Of a DNA stretch of 64,000 nucleotides, positions 34,577-42,898 are shown piece after piece (positions within the stretch are counted from its first letter, which is position 1; every line of letters starts with the position of its first letter). The DNA is from Zhihengliuella alba (GTDB taxonomy: Bacteria; Actinomycetota; Actinomycetes; Actinomycetales; Micrococcaceae), in assembly GCF_039538765.1 (NCBI RefSeq), contig NZ_BAABCJ010000002.1:310001-374000 (forward strand). Direction: 5' to 3'. The notes below the pieces were generated by a model. That model was given only the letters and a program-made list of their open reading frames with translations, had not been told where the DNA came from and ran no database searches. The translations under genes and the position numbers were made by a program.

Positions 34577-35455
34577 CTAGAACTGGTAGTCGACCACGAC
34601 CGGTGCGTGGTCGGAGAAGCGGGTGTCGTAGGTGGGGGCGCGGTCGACGGCCACGCTGGCGGCCCTGGCCAGGAGGCCGGGGGTGGCCATGTGGTAGTCG
34701 ATCCGCCAGCCGGCGTTGTTGTCGAACGCCTTGCCCCGCCACGACCACCAGCTGTACGGCCCGTCGACGTCCCCGGAGAGCTCGCGTGCCACGTCCTTGT
34801 AGCCGATCTCCTCGCCGAAGAAGCGATCGAAGTAGGCGATCTCGTCGTCGAGCACGCCGGCGCGCTTGTTGTGGTTGGGCTTCCAGTTCTTGAGGTCCCG
34901 CTCGGTGTGGCAGACGTTGAGGTCGCCCGTGATGAGCACATGGTCCTTCTCGGCGCGCAGCTGCGGCATCCGCTGGACCATGACGTCCAGGAAGCGGTAC
35001 TTGTCGTCCTGCTTGGGTGTCCCGACCTCGCCGGAGTGCACGTAGGCGCTCACCACCGTGAGCGTCTCGCCGCCGACTTCGAAGTCGGCCTCGACCCAGC
35101 GCCCGGCAGTGGCGAAGTAGTCCTCGCCGATGTGCTCCCGCGTGCCGGTCGGCTCCAGCCGGGAGACGACGGCGACGCCTGCGCGTCCCTTGGCCTCGGC
35201 CTCCGCGTGGACGATGTGCCAGCCCGCACCGATCAGCTCGCGGACGATGGCGTCCGGCGCGCGGACCTCCTGGAGCGCGAGGACGTCCACGTCGCGGGCG
35301 GCCAGCCAGTCGGCCATGCCGCGCTTGTAGGCGGCGCGGATGCCGTTCACGTTGACGGTGGCCACACGGACGGTCCCCGGCGTCTTGGCGGGGTAGACGG
35401 TCGCGTCGGCGGTCGGCGTTGCGGTTTCCACGGGTGCTGTCTCTGCGTCGGTCAC
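34577..35455 (-). CDS. xthA: Exodeoxyribonuclease III (AP endonuclease)
   Basis: Base-excision-repair nuclease of the exonuclease III/EEP family, 292 residues. The active site motifs are TVNVNGIRAA near residue 34, LQEVRAP (metal-binding Glu), ITGDLNVCHTERD, and the C-terminal SDHAPVVVDY. The first 28 residues are an unconserved, Thr/Ala-rich extension. The GTG at 35455 stands 6 nt behind TAATGT, so the mRNA is probably leaderless. It heads the xthA-trpS pair. Confidence 0.93.
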   Translation of the reverse strand: MTDAETAPVETATPTADATVYPAKTPGTVRVATVNVNGIRAAYKRGMADWLAARDVDVLALQEVRAPDAIVRELIGAGWHIVHAEAEAKGRAGVAVVSRLEPTGTREHIGEDYFATAGRWVEADFEVGGETLTVVSAYVHSGEVGTPKQDDKYRFLDVMVQRMPQLRAEKDHVLITGDLNVCHTERDLKNWKPNHNKRAGVLDDEIAYFDRFFGEEIGYKDVARELSGDVDGPYSWWSWRGKAFDNNAGWRIDYHMATPGLLARAASVAVDRAPTYDTRFSDHAPVVVDYQF

Positions 35456-35461
35456 GCCACC

Positions 35462-35467
35462 ACATTA
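35462..35467 (-). promoter_or_regulatory. Leaderless -10 box of xthA
   Basis: TAATGT on the minus strand ends 6 nt before GTG 35455. Confidence 0.5.
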
Positions 35468-35560
35468 CCGGGTCGCCCCGGTGCCCTCGGCCGTGTGAAC
35501 CGTGCCCGTTCCAGCCTGCGATGGGTCACGGCTTCGGTCCCGGCGGGCGCGCTCCGGCGG

Positions 35561-36124
35561 CTAGCCGATGATGTCGCCGGAGAGCGGGTCCCCGCCGTTC
35601 CCGCCGCCCTTGCCGCCTTTGCCGCCTTTGCCGTCCTTCATCATGCCGCGCGCGTTGTGGGCGGTGATCTCGATGGTCTCCAGGGCACGGTCGACCATCC
35701 CGCGGGCCTCCTCGCCCTCCTGGTCCAGGTACTCCTTCACAACGCCGACCTGTACCTCGACGATCTTGAACGAGTGGTCCAGTTTCATGTCCCGGGCAGA
35801 CGTGTCCTGCTGGACGAGCGTGGTGGAGCCGCCGCCTCGCGCCATGTCCGCGCGGACGCCGGCGAACTGCTCCTGCATCTTCTTGGTGCCGCGGGCGATG
35901 CCGAAGGCCAGGAACGCGGCGAGCAGCAGCCAGCCGAGGGAGACGATCACGACGATCCAGCCGATGACGTCGTTCTCGTTGGCGGCGAATACCACCGCGA
36001 CCAGGAACACCGTCACCATGACGGCGAACGTGAGTGTGCTCGCCTTGAGGGTGATGCTGCGGTCCTGCATGGACTTCTTGCCGGCCGAGTTGGGTGCGGC
36101 CGATCCGCCGGGGAGATTGTGCAT
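35561..36124 (-). CDS. Membrane protein with acidic helical and Gly/Lys-rich tail, unknown function
   Basis: I do not recognise the family. The 187 residues have a short polar N-terminus, two adjacent transmembrane helices (near 29-48 and 54-75), and then a cytoplasmic or extracellular charged region likely to be helical (VKEYLDQEGEEARGMVDRAL). Near the C-terminus is a repetitive stretch KDGKGGKGGKGGGNGG. The ATG at 36124 is preceded by GACAAT and 7 nt, which could be another leaderless start. It is monocistronic between xthA and the VOC gene. Confidence 0.7.
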   Translation of the reverse strand: MHNLPGGSAAPNSAGKKSMQDRSITLKASTLTFAVMVTVFLVAVVFAANENDVIGWIVVIVSLGWLLLAAFLAFGIARGTKKMQEQFAGVRADMARGGGSTTLVQQDTSARDMKLDHSFKIVEVQVGVVKEYLDQEGEEARGMVDRALETIEITAHNARGMMKDGKGGKGGKGGGNGGDPLSGDIIG

Positions 36125-36176
36125 GGGCCCATTGTCGCAAATCCGCGCGGCGCCCGCGCGCGGCGGCCCGGCGGTT

Positions 36177-36214
36177 GGGCTGGAGGCGAACAAGCCCGGT
36201 CCGCCCTCCAGCCC
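36177..36214 (-). terminator. Hairpin after the VOC gene
   Basis: GGGCTGGAGG (36177-36186) pairs with CCTCCAGCCC (36205-36214) across an 18-nt loop, 29 bp after the stop of the minus-strand VOC gene. Confidence 0.5.
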
Positions 36215-36242
36215 CACCGGCGCGGGTCGTCTCACCAGCGCC

Positions 36243-36629
36243 TCACCAGATGGTCGAGTCCCCCGCCAGGCTCGTCACGAGGCAGAACGGGTGCCCCGCC
36301 GGATCCGTGTAGACCCGGAAGGAATCGGTCCCGCTGTTCATCGAGGTTGCGCCGAGCCGGAGCACCTGGGCCTCGGCGACATCGAGGTCCTCGACCTTGA
36401 TGTCCAGATGGGCCTGCTGCGGATGGAGGTGCCCGGGCCACTCCGGAGGCACGTACACATCCACCTGCTGGAACGCGATCGCGGGGCGATCGGGCGCATC
36501 GCCGATCGTGATCCAGCTTCCGTCGTCGTCGTGCTGGACGCGGACCATGCCGAGGACCTCCTCGTAGAACGTCGCCAGCCGGTCCGGGTCCTCGCAGTCG
36601 AACACCAGAGACTGCCATGTGCCGATCAT
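36243..36629 (-). CDS. VOC family protein (glyoxalase/bleomycin-resistance fold)
   Basis: A 128-residue single VOC-fold module made of two beta-alpha-beta-beta-beta units. It has the typical FDCEDPDRLATFYEEVLGM start, HLDIKVEDLDVAEAQVLRLG in the middle, and the closing VYTDPAGHPFCLV. Acidic and histidine residues that could bind a metal are His75 and the Asp in the closing motif, but one site looks incomplete. Such proteins range from dioxygenases and glyoxalases to drug-binding resistance proteins; nothing here decides. ATG at 36629. Confidence 0.8.
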   Translation of the reverse strand: MIGTWQSLVFDCEDPDRLATFYEEVLGMVRVQHDDDGSWITIGDAPDRPAIAFQQVDVYVPPEWPGHLHPQQAHLDIKVEDLDVAEAQVLRLGATSMNSGTDSFRVYTDPAGHPFCLVTSLAGDSTIW

Positions 36630-36814
36630 GGGTACCTCCCTCTCACGTGCCGTTCAGACGCATCACCTGGACTCCGCGCGCTCGCGGACGAGCATCGCGG
36701 GCGTGCCCTCAAGGTACTCCCGCAGGTCCCGGCTGGAAAGGGCGGCCGCGGAGAGGGCCCGCGGACTCCCGCGGCGCCCCGGCAGCGCGGGCCTGCGTCG
36801 TCCGGCGCTGGCCC

Positions 36815-37636
36815 TCAGCGCAGGAAGAGCGCGCGCAGTCGCGCCGTGGTCAGGACCACGCCGGCCAGCACCATGACGACGAAGTACGCCACGTGTCCGA
36901 GCAGCGCTGGGGCGAAGTAGCCGACCGAGAGCGAGCGCATGAGCTCCACGCCGTGCCAGAGGGGCAGGGCCTGGATGAACAGCTGGACCCCTTCGGGGTA
37001 CACCGAGAGTGGGTAGAGCGTCGCGGAGAAGAGGAACATCGGCAGCAGCGCGAAGTTGACCCAGTCCAGGTGCTGGAAGCGCTTCATGAAACTGGTGATG
37101 CCCATGCCCAGCGCCGCGAACCCGAACGCGACGAGCACGGCCGCGGGGATCATGAGGAGCGCGGCCGGCGTGGTCACGAGTCCCAGGGAGCCCATGACCA
37201 CCATGAACGCCGTGGCGTAGAGGAAGCCCCGCTGCAGCGCCAGGTAGATCTCCCCCATCGCCACGTCGAGCGGGCCGAGCGAGGTGTACAGCATGTTCTG
37301 GTACAGCTTGGAGAAGCGCAGCTTGAAGAAGACATTGTTGGTGGAGTCGTACACGGCGCCGTTCATCGCCGAGACCGCGAGCAGCGCCGGGGCGATGTAG
37401 GCGCCGTAGGTCATCTCGGTCCCGCCCGGCCCCTCGACGCCGCCGATGAGCGGGCCGAGACCGATGCCCATCGCCGCCAGGAACAGCACCGGCTCGACGA
37501 AGCCGGAGACGAAGACCGCCCAGTTGTTGGTCTTCAGCGCCATGAGCCCACGCTCGACGACGGCGCGGACGTTGCCCGCGTACAGCCCCGCGAACGGGCG
37601 CCGGCTGGGCTCGAGGACGGTGGTCTGGTGCGTCAT
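36815..37636 (-). CDS. ABC-2 type exporter permease (second)
   Basis: A 273-residue membrane protein with six transmembrane helices of the ABC-2 (NodJ/DrrB-like) family. It begins with a cytoplasmic stretch RAVVERGLMALKTNNWAVF and contains the family region NMLYTSLGPLDVAMGEIYLA before the third helix. It is the last gene of a three-gene minus-strand exporter operon, 1 bp after the first permease. The partners are the permease at 37638-38474 and the ATPase at 38471-39454. Two permeases may form a heterodimer for drug, polysaccharide or lipid export; the substrate is unknown. Confidence 0.87.
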   Translation of the reverse strand: MTHQTTVLEPSRRPFAGLYAGNVRAVVERGLMALKTNNWAVFVSGFVEPVLFLAAMGIGLGPLIGGVEGPGGTEMTYGAYIAPALLAVSAMNGAVYDSTNNVFFKLRFSKLYQNMLYTSLGPLDVAMGEIYLALQRGFLYATAFMVVMGSLGLVTTPAALLMIPAAVLVAFGFAALGMGITSFMKRFQHLDWVNFALLPMFLFSATLYPLSVYPEGVQLFIQALPLWHGVELMRSLSVGYFAPALLGHVAYFVVMVLAGVVLTTARLRALFLR

Positions 37637-37637
37637 C

Positions 37638-38474
37638 TCAGGTCACCAGCCGTCGACGGTAGGTCCGGAAGGACAGCGCGAGCCCTCCGGCGGCCAGCCC
37701 GGCGAGGTAGAGGACGTGGACGACGGAGAGCCACAGCGGCTCGGCGTAGCCGTACGAGGCGACGCGGCCGATCTCGGTTGCATGCCAGAGCGGCGACAGC
37801 CAGCCGATCCACTGGAGGAAGAGCGGCAGATTGGTCAGCGGGAAGAACGTGCCCGAGAAGAGCATGAGCGGCATCACCAGGAAGCGCTGGATCATCACGA
37901 ACTGGGCCTTCTCCTCCTTGATCGTCGCCGCGTACGCCATGAGCGGTGTGCCCAGGGCCAGCCCGGCCAGCGTGGCCGTCAGCACGCTCAGGATGCCGAA
38001 ACCGCTGGGCACGGCCCCGAAGGCGGCCACGATCAGGTAGTACACCAGGGACTGCGAGAGGAGGCGGATGCTCACCGCCAGCGTGTGGCCGGCCGCGATC
38101 TGCCACGGTTGCAAGGGGGTCACGAGCGGCCCGTAGTAGAGCCGGTGCCACTTGAAGCCGTCCATGACGGGCCAGGCGAATTCGCCCGAGGCCGCCAGGA
38201 ACGCGCCCGAGGCCAGCAGGGCGGGGACGATGAACGTGAGGTAGTCGACGCCGCCGAAGTCCCCGCCGCCGTTCGCATCGACGAGGGAGGCCAGGCCGAT
38301 GCCCATGGCCACGAGGTAGAGCAGTGGGTGCCCGATCGAGTAGGCGACGATGACCGAGAGGTAACTGCGCATCGCCCGCAGCTCGTGCTCGGCGTACAGC
38401 CAGACGCCGAGGCGCTGCGCCCTGGCCGCGGAGACCTCCGGCGGGTGCGCGCGCAGGGCGGCGTCGCCCGTCAT
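37638..38474 (-). CDS. ABC-2 type exporter permease (first)
   Basis: A 278-residue permease of the ABC-2 family with six helices. It is related to its neighbour: the shared plan includes GEFAWPVMDGFKWHRLYYG and TPLMAYAATIKEEKAQFVMI. The ATG at 38474 overlaps the ATPase stop by 4 bp (ATGA), which indicates translational coupling. The RRRLVT tail is basic. Function as in the partner entry. Confidence 0.88.
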   Translation of the reverse strand: MTGDAALRAHPPEVSAARAQRLGVWLYAEHELRAMRSYLSVIVAYSIGHPLLYLVAMGIGLASLVDANGGGDFGGVDYLTFIVPALLASGAFLAASGEFAWPVMDGFKWHRLYYGPLVTPLQPWQIAAGHTLAVSIRLLSQSLVYYLIVAAFGAVPSGFGILSVLTATLAGLALGTPLMAYAATIKEEKAQFVMIQRFLVMPLMLFSGTFFPLTNLPLFLQWIGWLSPLWHATEIGRVASYGYAEPLWLSVVHVLYLAGLAAGGLALSFRTYRRRLVT

Positions 38475-39454
38475 TCGACGAGGCTCCGGCCCGTGAGGTT
38501 CAGGAAGACGTCCTCGAGCGAGGACCGGCGCACCAGCGACGTGATCGGGTGCAGCCCGCGCTCGGTGATCGCCTCGAGGGCGGCCTCGCCGTCGTGCGCA
38601 TAGACGAGGATCCGGTCCGGCAGCACCTCGTGCCGCTCGCCGATGCCGGCGAGCCGGGGTACGACGGCGGCGTTGCGGTCGGTGCCGAAGCGCACCTCGA
38701 GCACCTCCCGGGTGGAGTACCGCCGGATCAGTTCCGCGGGCGAGCCCTCGGCCATGATCCGCCCCTGGTCCACCACGATCAGCCGGTCGCAGAGCTGCTC
38801 GGCCTCGTCCATGTAGTGCGTGGTGAGGATGAGGGTGACACCCTGCTCCTTGAGGCGGAAGAGCCGGTCCCAGAGGACATGGCGCGCCTGCGGGTCCAGG
38901 CCCGTGGTGGGCTCGTCCAGCAGGAGCATCCGGGGCTCGTTCACGAGCGAGCGGGCGATGGTGAGGCGGCGCTTCATGCCGCCGGAGAGATCGTCGACGC
39001 GGGCGTCGGCCTTGTCGCTCAGCTGGGCGAACTCGAGGAGCTGGTCCGCCTTGGCCCGGAGGTACTTGCGGTCGAGGCCGAAGTAGCGGCCGTAGACGAT
39101 CAGGTTGTCCCGGACCCGCAGCTCCTCGTCCAGGTTGTCCTGCTGCGGCACCACGCCGAGGTGCGCCCGGACCAGCGGCCCCTGGACCTCGGGGTCCAGA
39201 CCCATGATCCGCAGCTCGCCGGACGTGCGCTGGGAGACGCCGCCGATCATCCGCATGGTGGTGGACTTGCCGGCGCCGTTGGGGCCGAGCAGCCCGAACG
39301 ACTCCCCGGCCGGGACCTCGAAGGAGATCCCGTCGACGGCGGTGAACTCGCCGTAGCGCTTGGTCAGCCCGTGGGCGCGGATCACGGTCGGCCGGACGTC
39401 CTGCGCGGTCGACGGATGGGGCCCGGACGCATCCCCGGGAGTGTTCTGAAGCAC
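38471..39454 (-). CDS. ABC-2 type exporter ATPase (DrrA/NodI-like)
   Basis: A 327-residue ATPase. Walker A is GLLGPNGAGKST near residue 53, signature VDDLSGGMKRRL near 150, Walker B MLLLDEPTTGLD near 175, and the H-loop LTTHYMDEAE. The C-terminal 90 residues form the extra domain seen in drug-export ATPases (SSLEDVFLNLTGRSLVE at the end). The GTG at 39454 stands 6 nt behind TACGCT with TTGTAT 17 nt further upstream, so the transcript is likely leaderless. It leads the operon with two permeases. Confidence 0.9.
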   Translation of the reverse strand: MLQNTPGDASGPHPSTAQDVRPTVIRAHGLTKRYGEFTAVDGISFEVPAGESFGLLGPNGAGKSTTMRMIGGVSQRTSGELRIMGLDPEVQGPLVRAHLGVVPQQDNLDEELRVRDNLIVYGRYFGLDRKYLRAKADQLLEFAQLSDKADARVDDLSGGMKRRLTIARSLVNEPRMLLLDEPTTGLDPQARHVLWDRLFRLKEQGVTLILTTHYMDEAEQLCDRLIVVDQGRIMAEGSPAELIRRYSTREVLEVRFGTDRNAAVVPRLAGIGERHEVLPDRILVYAHDGEAALEAITERGLHPITSLVRRSSLEDVFLNLTGRSLVE

Positions 39455-39460
39455 ATCGTG

Positions 39461-39489
39461 AGCGTACGCCGTCGGACTGATTGATACAA
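39461..39489 (-). promoter_or_regulatory. Promoter of the ABC-2 exporter operon
   Basis: TTGTAT (39489-39484) and TACGCT (39466-39461) are 17 nt apart on the minus strand. The GTG start follows 6 nt after the -10 box. Confidence 0.55.
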
Positions 39490-39549
39490 GCCAATCAGCG
39501 CAGCGTTGGCCGACTGGCCCGGGGCGGACCCGCGCTTCGGCCCACCCGG

Positions 39550-40470
39550 CTACCGCGCCGGCGGGTCGAGGAGCTCCTGGGCCGTGGCGCGGTGCTCCTC
39601 CGCACCGGAGACCAGCGCGAAGACGCCGTAGTTCAGCGGCCCGGCCGCGGCCAGGGCATGGCACCGGTCGGCGAGGTGCGGGTGCTCGACCCCGCCCGCG
39701 GCCCGGTAGGCGTCCACGACGGCGTCGAACTGGTCCTCGGTGGCCATCATGGCGTGGAGGGCGAAGTCCAGCGCCGGGTCCCCGACCTTCGCGGTGGTCC
39801 AGTCGAGGACGGAGACGATCCGTCCGTCGTCGTCCAGCAGCAGGTGGGCCGGGTAGAGCTCCCCGTGCCCGAAGGCCGGCGCCTCGGGCCAGAAGGCGTC
39901 GTCCTCCAGCCAGGCGGTCCAGGCGTCGACGAGCGCAGGTGCGACGCGGAACTCCGCCCGCACCTCCTCCAGGTGGCGGCGCCAGCCGTCGCGGATCCCC
40001 TCGGCGGTCTCCACCACCAGGCCGGCGGCGCCCGCCTCCTCCGGGCTGACCGCGTGGAGCTCGGCGACGAGCCGACCGAACGACTCGAGGTACGCCGGAC
40101 TGGACGGGTCGAAATGGAGGACGGGCTCGCCGTTCCCGGCATCGAGGGTCAGGCCGGGCGCGCCCGGCAGCAGCCGGTAGGCGACGAGCTCCGGGGTGGC
40201 GATCTCCCAGCGCGGGATCTGCACGCTCAGCCGCGCCGGACCACCCGGCGGGGCGAGGAAGTCGAGGATGCGCTTCTCGTCGGCGACCTTGGCCGAGACG
40301 TCCGGCCGCCGGGGCACGCGGAGGACCCAGCGCTGCCCGTCGGCGTCGGCGGCGAACGCCACGCGGTAGTCGAGTCCCGCCTCGTCGAGGCGGAGGCCCT
40401 CCGGACGCAGCTCGAGCCCGTGCCGGGCGGCCAGTTCCAGCAGGTCGGTGTGGTTGCCCATGGTCTGCAT
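39550..40470 (-). CDS. Macrolide 2'-phosphotransferase-like kinase (Mph family)
   Basis: A 306-residue aminoglycoside/macrolide phosphotransferase-fold kinase. From memory it follows MphB along its length: FNESGLDF-like DEAGLDYRVAF, WVLRVPRRPDV (the ATP-binding lysine site is replaced by Arg-rich strands as in Mph), FGRLVAELHA, and LDWTTAKVGDPALDF, whose Asp223 is the metal ligand. The closing FALVSGAEEH is also Mph-like. The catalytic loop reads HGELYPAH (202-209), with Glu where MphA/MphB have Asp (HGD). Resistance activity is therefore plausible but unproven. It is divergent from a MacB-like ABC pair and next to the ABC-2 exporter. ATG at 40470 or 40461. Confidence 0.78.
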   Translation of the reverse strand: MQTMGNHTDLLELAARHGLELRPEGLRLDEAGLDYRVAFAADADGQRWVLRVPRRPDVSAKVADEKRILDFLAPPGGPARLSVQIPRWEIATPELVAYRLLPGAPGLTLDAGNGEPVLHFDPSSPAYLESFGRLVAELHAVSPEEAGAAGLVVETAEGIRDGWRRHLEEVRAEFRVAPALVDAWTAWLEDDAFWPEAPAFGHGELYPAHLLLDDDGRIVSVLDWTTAKVGDPALDFALHAMMATEDQFDAVVDAYRAAGGVEHPHLADRCHALAAAGPLNYGVFALVSGAEEHRATAQELLDPPAR

Positions 40471-40658
40471 GGTGCCACGCGCCCGGTCCGACGGCGAGGG
40501 TCCGGCCGTTCCGGCCGCGGAAGATCCTCCTCAAGGTGGACGCCGTATGCCGAACCGTTTGAAAGACTCGGCGCAGAGGGCCGTTGGCGGGGACGGCGCC
40601 GCCACGGTCCGTGCCCCTCACCTGCCCCGCTGGCACCCACGCTGAAAGGGCACGATCG

Positions 40659-41585
40659 ATGTCTACGCCCGTCCTGGAGACGGAGAACCTCGTCAAGATC
40701 TACGGCCGGGGTCCCTCCCGCTTCGATGCCCTGAAGGGGCTCACCTTCGAGATCCACCGCGGCGAGTCCGTCGCGATCGTCGGGAAGTCGGGGTCGGGGA
40801 AGTCGACTCTGATGCATCTGCTGGCCCTGCTCGACGCGCCGACCGCCGGTGTGGTGGCGCTCGACGGCCGCCCGGTGACCCAGCTGAAGCCGGCGGCCGT
40901 CTCCGATCTGCGCAACGAGGCCTTCGGGTTCGTCTTCCAGCAGTTCTTCCTGAACGCGCAGCAGACCGTCCTCGAGAACGTGACCCTGCCACTGAAGATC
41001 GCCGGCGTGCCGCGCGCGGAGCGCCGCCGGCGCGGACTCGAGGTCCTGCGCCAACTCGAGATGGACTCCAAGGCGGGAAACAAGGCCAACGACCTCTCCG
41101 GCGGCCAGAAGCAGCGCGTCTGCATCGCCCGCGCCCTGATCAACGACCCCAGCGTGATCTTCGCCGACGAGCCCACGGGCAACCTCGACTCCGCGACCAG
41201 CCGGGTCGTGGAGGACATCCTCTTCGGGCTCCACCGGGAGCGCGGGATCACGCTGGTGATCGTGACGCACGACGACGACCTCGCCGCCCGCTGCCAGCGC
41301 CGCCTGAGCATGCAGGACGGGCGCATCATCGGCGACGACGCGGCACCGGAGACCGCGGCGGCATCAGCGTCAGTGACGGAGACGGCGACGGCGACGGCGA
41401 CGGGCCTGTACCCGGGCCGCCACACGCCGTCGTCCCCCGCGACCGGACGGCACGCCGCCGTGCCGCCGCCCGCCGAGCCCGAGGCCCCCGCGCCTCCGCC
41501 CCTGTCCCGGCGGGAACGCCGGCGTTTGGAGAGCGAAGCCGCCGCTGGCCGCGCCGACCGCCGCGGGGAGGGCGGGCACGCATGA
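40659..41585 (+). CDS. MacB/LolD-type ABC transporter ATPase with long tail
   Basis: A 308-residue ATPase of the MacB/LolD group. Walker A is IVGKSGSGKST near residue 40, signature LSGGQKQRV near 145, Walker B VIFADEPTGNLD near 165, followed by IVTHDDDLA. After residue 235 comes a 70-residue tail, first Thr/Ala-rich and then Pro-rich, with a basic LSRRERRRLESE segment, not usual for this family. The ATG at 40659 has AAAGGG 8 nt upstream. It overlaps the permease gene by 4 bp. Such pairs act in mechanotransmission (cell-wall hydrolase control), lipoprotein or peptide export. Confidence 0.88.
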   Translation: MSTPVLETENLVKIYGRGPSRFDALKGLTFEIHRGESVAIVGKSGSGKSTLMHLLALLDAPTAGVVALDGRPVTQLKPAAVSDLRNEAFGFVFQQFFLNAQQTVLENVTLPLKIAGVPRAERRRRGLEVLRQLEMDSKAGNKANDLSGGQKQRVCIARALINDPSVIFADEPTGNLDSATSRVVEDILFGLHRERGITLVIVTHDDDLAARCQRRLSMQDGRIIGDDAAPETAAASASVTETATATATGLYPGRHTPSSPATGRHAAVPPPAEPEAPAPPPLSRRERRRLESEAAAGRADRRGEGGHA

Positions 41586-42862
41586 GGATCGTCGACGTCG
41601 CGGGCACCGCCCTCTCCAATACCCTGCGCTCCAAGCTGCGCACGTTCCTGACGGTCGTCGCGATCGTGATCGGCGCGTTCACGCTCACCCTGACCTCCGG
41701 CCTGGGCGCGGGCATCAACCAGTACGTGACCAAGATGGTCTCCGGCTTCGGCGACTCGAACCAGCTCTACGTCATGTCGGCCTCCCCGGCCGCGGGCATG
41801 CCCACGGGCGACGGGCCGGTCGAGTACGACCCGGACGCGGCCGCCGGATCCTCCATGATGGGCGCGAGCACGCTCACGGACGAGGACATCGAGACGATCG
41901 CCTCGATCGAGGGGGTCTCGTCCGTCGAGCCGGTGGTCTTCGTCAACGCCAGCTACCTGGAGGCGCCCGGCGGCGAGCAGTACGCCGTCGACTCCCTGGG
42001 GATGCCGTCGGAGGCGGCCGCCGTCGAACTCGCCGCGGGCGAGCTGCCCGACCCGGACAGCGCCGAGATCACCGTGCCCGAGTCGTGGCTCGAGGCGCTC
42101 GGCGCGGAGACGGCGGAGGACGCCGTCGGGATGGAGGTCGGCGTCGGGATCGCCAACGCCGTCGGCGAGATGGACGACTTCGGCGCCACCGTCAGCGGCG
42201 TCTCCCTGCAGGCCGTCAGCGGCGCGGGCGGCTCACCCATGCCGTCGCAGGCGCTGAACGACGACCTGTACGAGTACCAGAACTCCGGCCTGGCCGTGGA
42301 CCGCCCGGAGAGCTACATCCAGGCCGTCGCCCAGGTCGAGAACCTCGAGGAGAGCGGCCAGCGGATCAAGCAGGAGCTCACCGAGCACCAGATGATCGGC
42401 CTGACGCTCGAGGACCAGCTCGGGGCCATCCAGGGCGTCATCAACGCCGTCACCTGGGTGCTGAACGGGTTCGCGCTGATCGCGCTGCTGGCGGCCAGCT
42501 TCGGCATCGTCAACACGCTGCTGATGTCCGTGCAGGAGCGCACCCGCGAGATCGGACTGATGAAGGCCCTCGGGATGAGCGGCGGCCGGGTCTTCGGCCT
42601 CTTCTCCTCCGAGGCCGTCATGATCGGCCTCATGGGTTCAGTGATCGGGATCGGGCTCGGCGTCGCGACCGGCGTGGTGGGCAATCAGCTCCTGGTCTCC
42701 GGCCCCCTGCAGGACGTCGCCGGCCTGACGCTCTACGCCGTGGACCCCGTGGGCCTGCTGCTGATCGCCCTGCTGATTCTGGCGATCGCCTTCATCGCCG
42801 GAACCCTGCCGGCCCTGCGCGCCGCCCGGAAGGACCCCATCGAAGCCCTACGCTACGAGTAG
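41582..42862 (+). CDS. FtsX/MacB-type ABC permease
   Basis: A 426-residue permease with one N-terminal transmembrane helix (FLTVVAIVIGAFTLTLTSGL), a large extracellular MacB-like domain of about 240 residues, and three C-terminal helices in the FtsX domain. These carry the family motif MSVQERTREIGLMKALGMSG and the ending ARKDPIEALRYE. The extracellular domain is acidic and low in cysteine. It is coupled with the ATPase by the ATGA overlap. The substrate is unknown. Confidence 0.89.
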   Translation: MRIVDVAGTALSNTLRSKLRTFLTVVAIVIGAFTLTLTSGLGAGINQYVTKMVSGFGDSNQLYVMSASPAAGMPTGDGPVEYDPDAAAGSSMMGASTLTDEDIETIASIEGVSSVEPVVFVNASYLEAPGGEQYAVDSLGMPSEAAAVELAAGELPDPDSAEITVPESWLEALGAETAEDAVGMEVGVGIANAVGEMDDFGATVSGVSLQAVSGAGGSPMPSQALNDDLYEYQNSGLAVDRPESYIQAVAQVENLEESGQRIKQELTEHQMIGLTLEDQLGAIQGVINAVTWVLNGFALIALLAASFGIVNTLLMSVQERTREIGLMKALGMSGGRVFGLFSSEAVMIGLMGSVIGIGLGVATGVVGNQLLVSGPLQDVAGLTLYAVDPVGLLLIALLILAIAFIAGTLPALRAARKDPIEALRYE

Positions 42863-42898
42863 AGACCCTGTCAGTCCCATCTGTGAGGAAGTAGAGAC

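Noticed and set aside
38471..40696. A 741-codon minus-strand frame joining the ABC-2 ATPase with an upstream Arg/Gly-rich segment
   Set aside because: The upstream segment overlaps the Mph-like gene in another frame. A promoter and GTG start at 39454 mark the real beginning.
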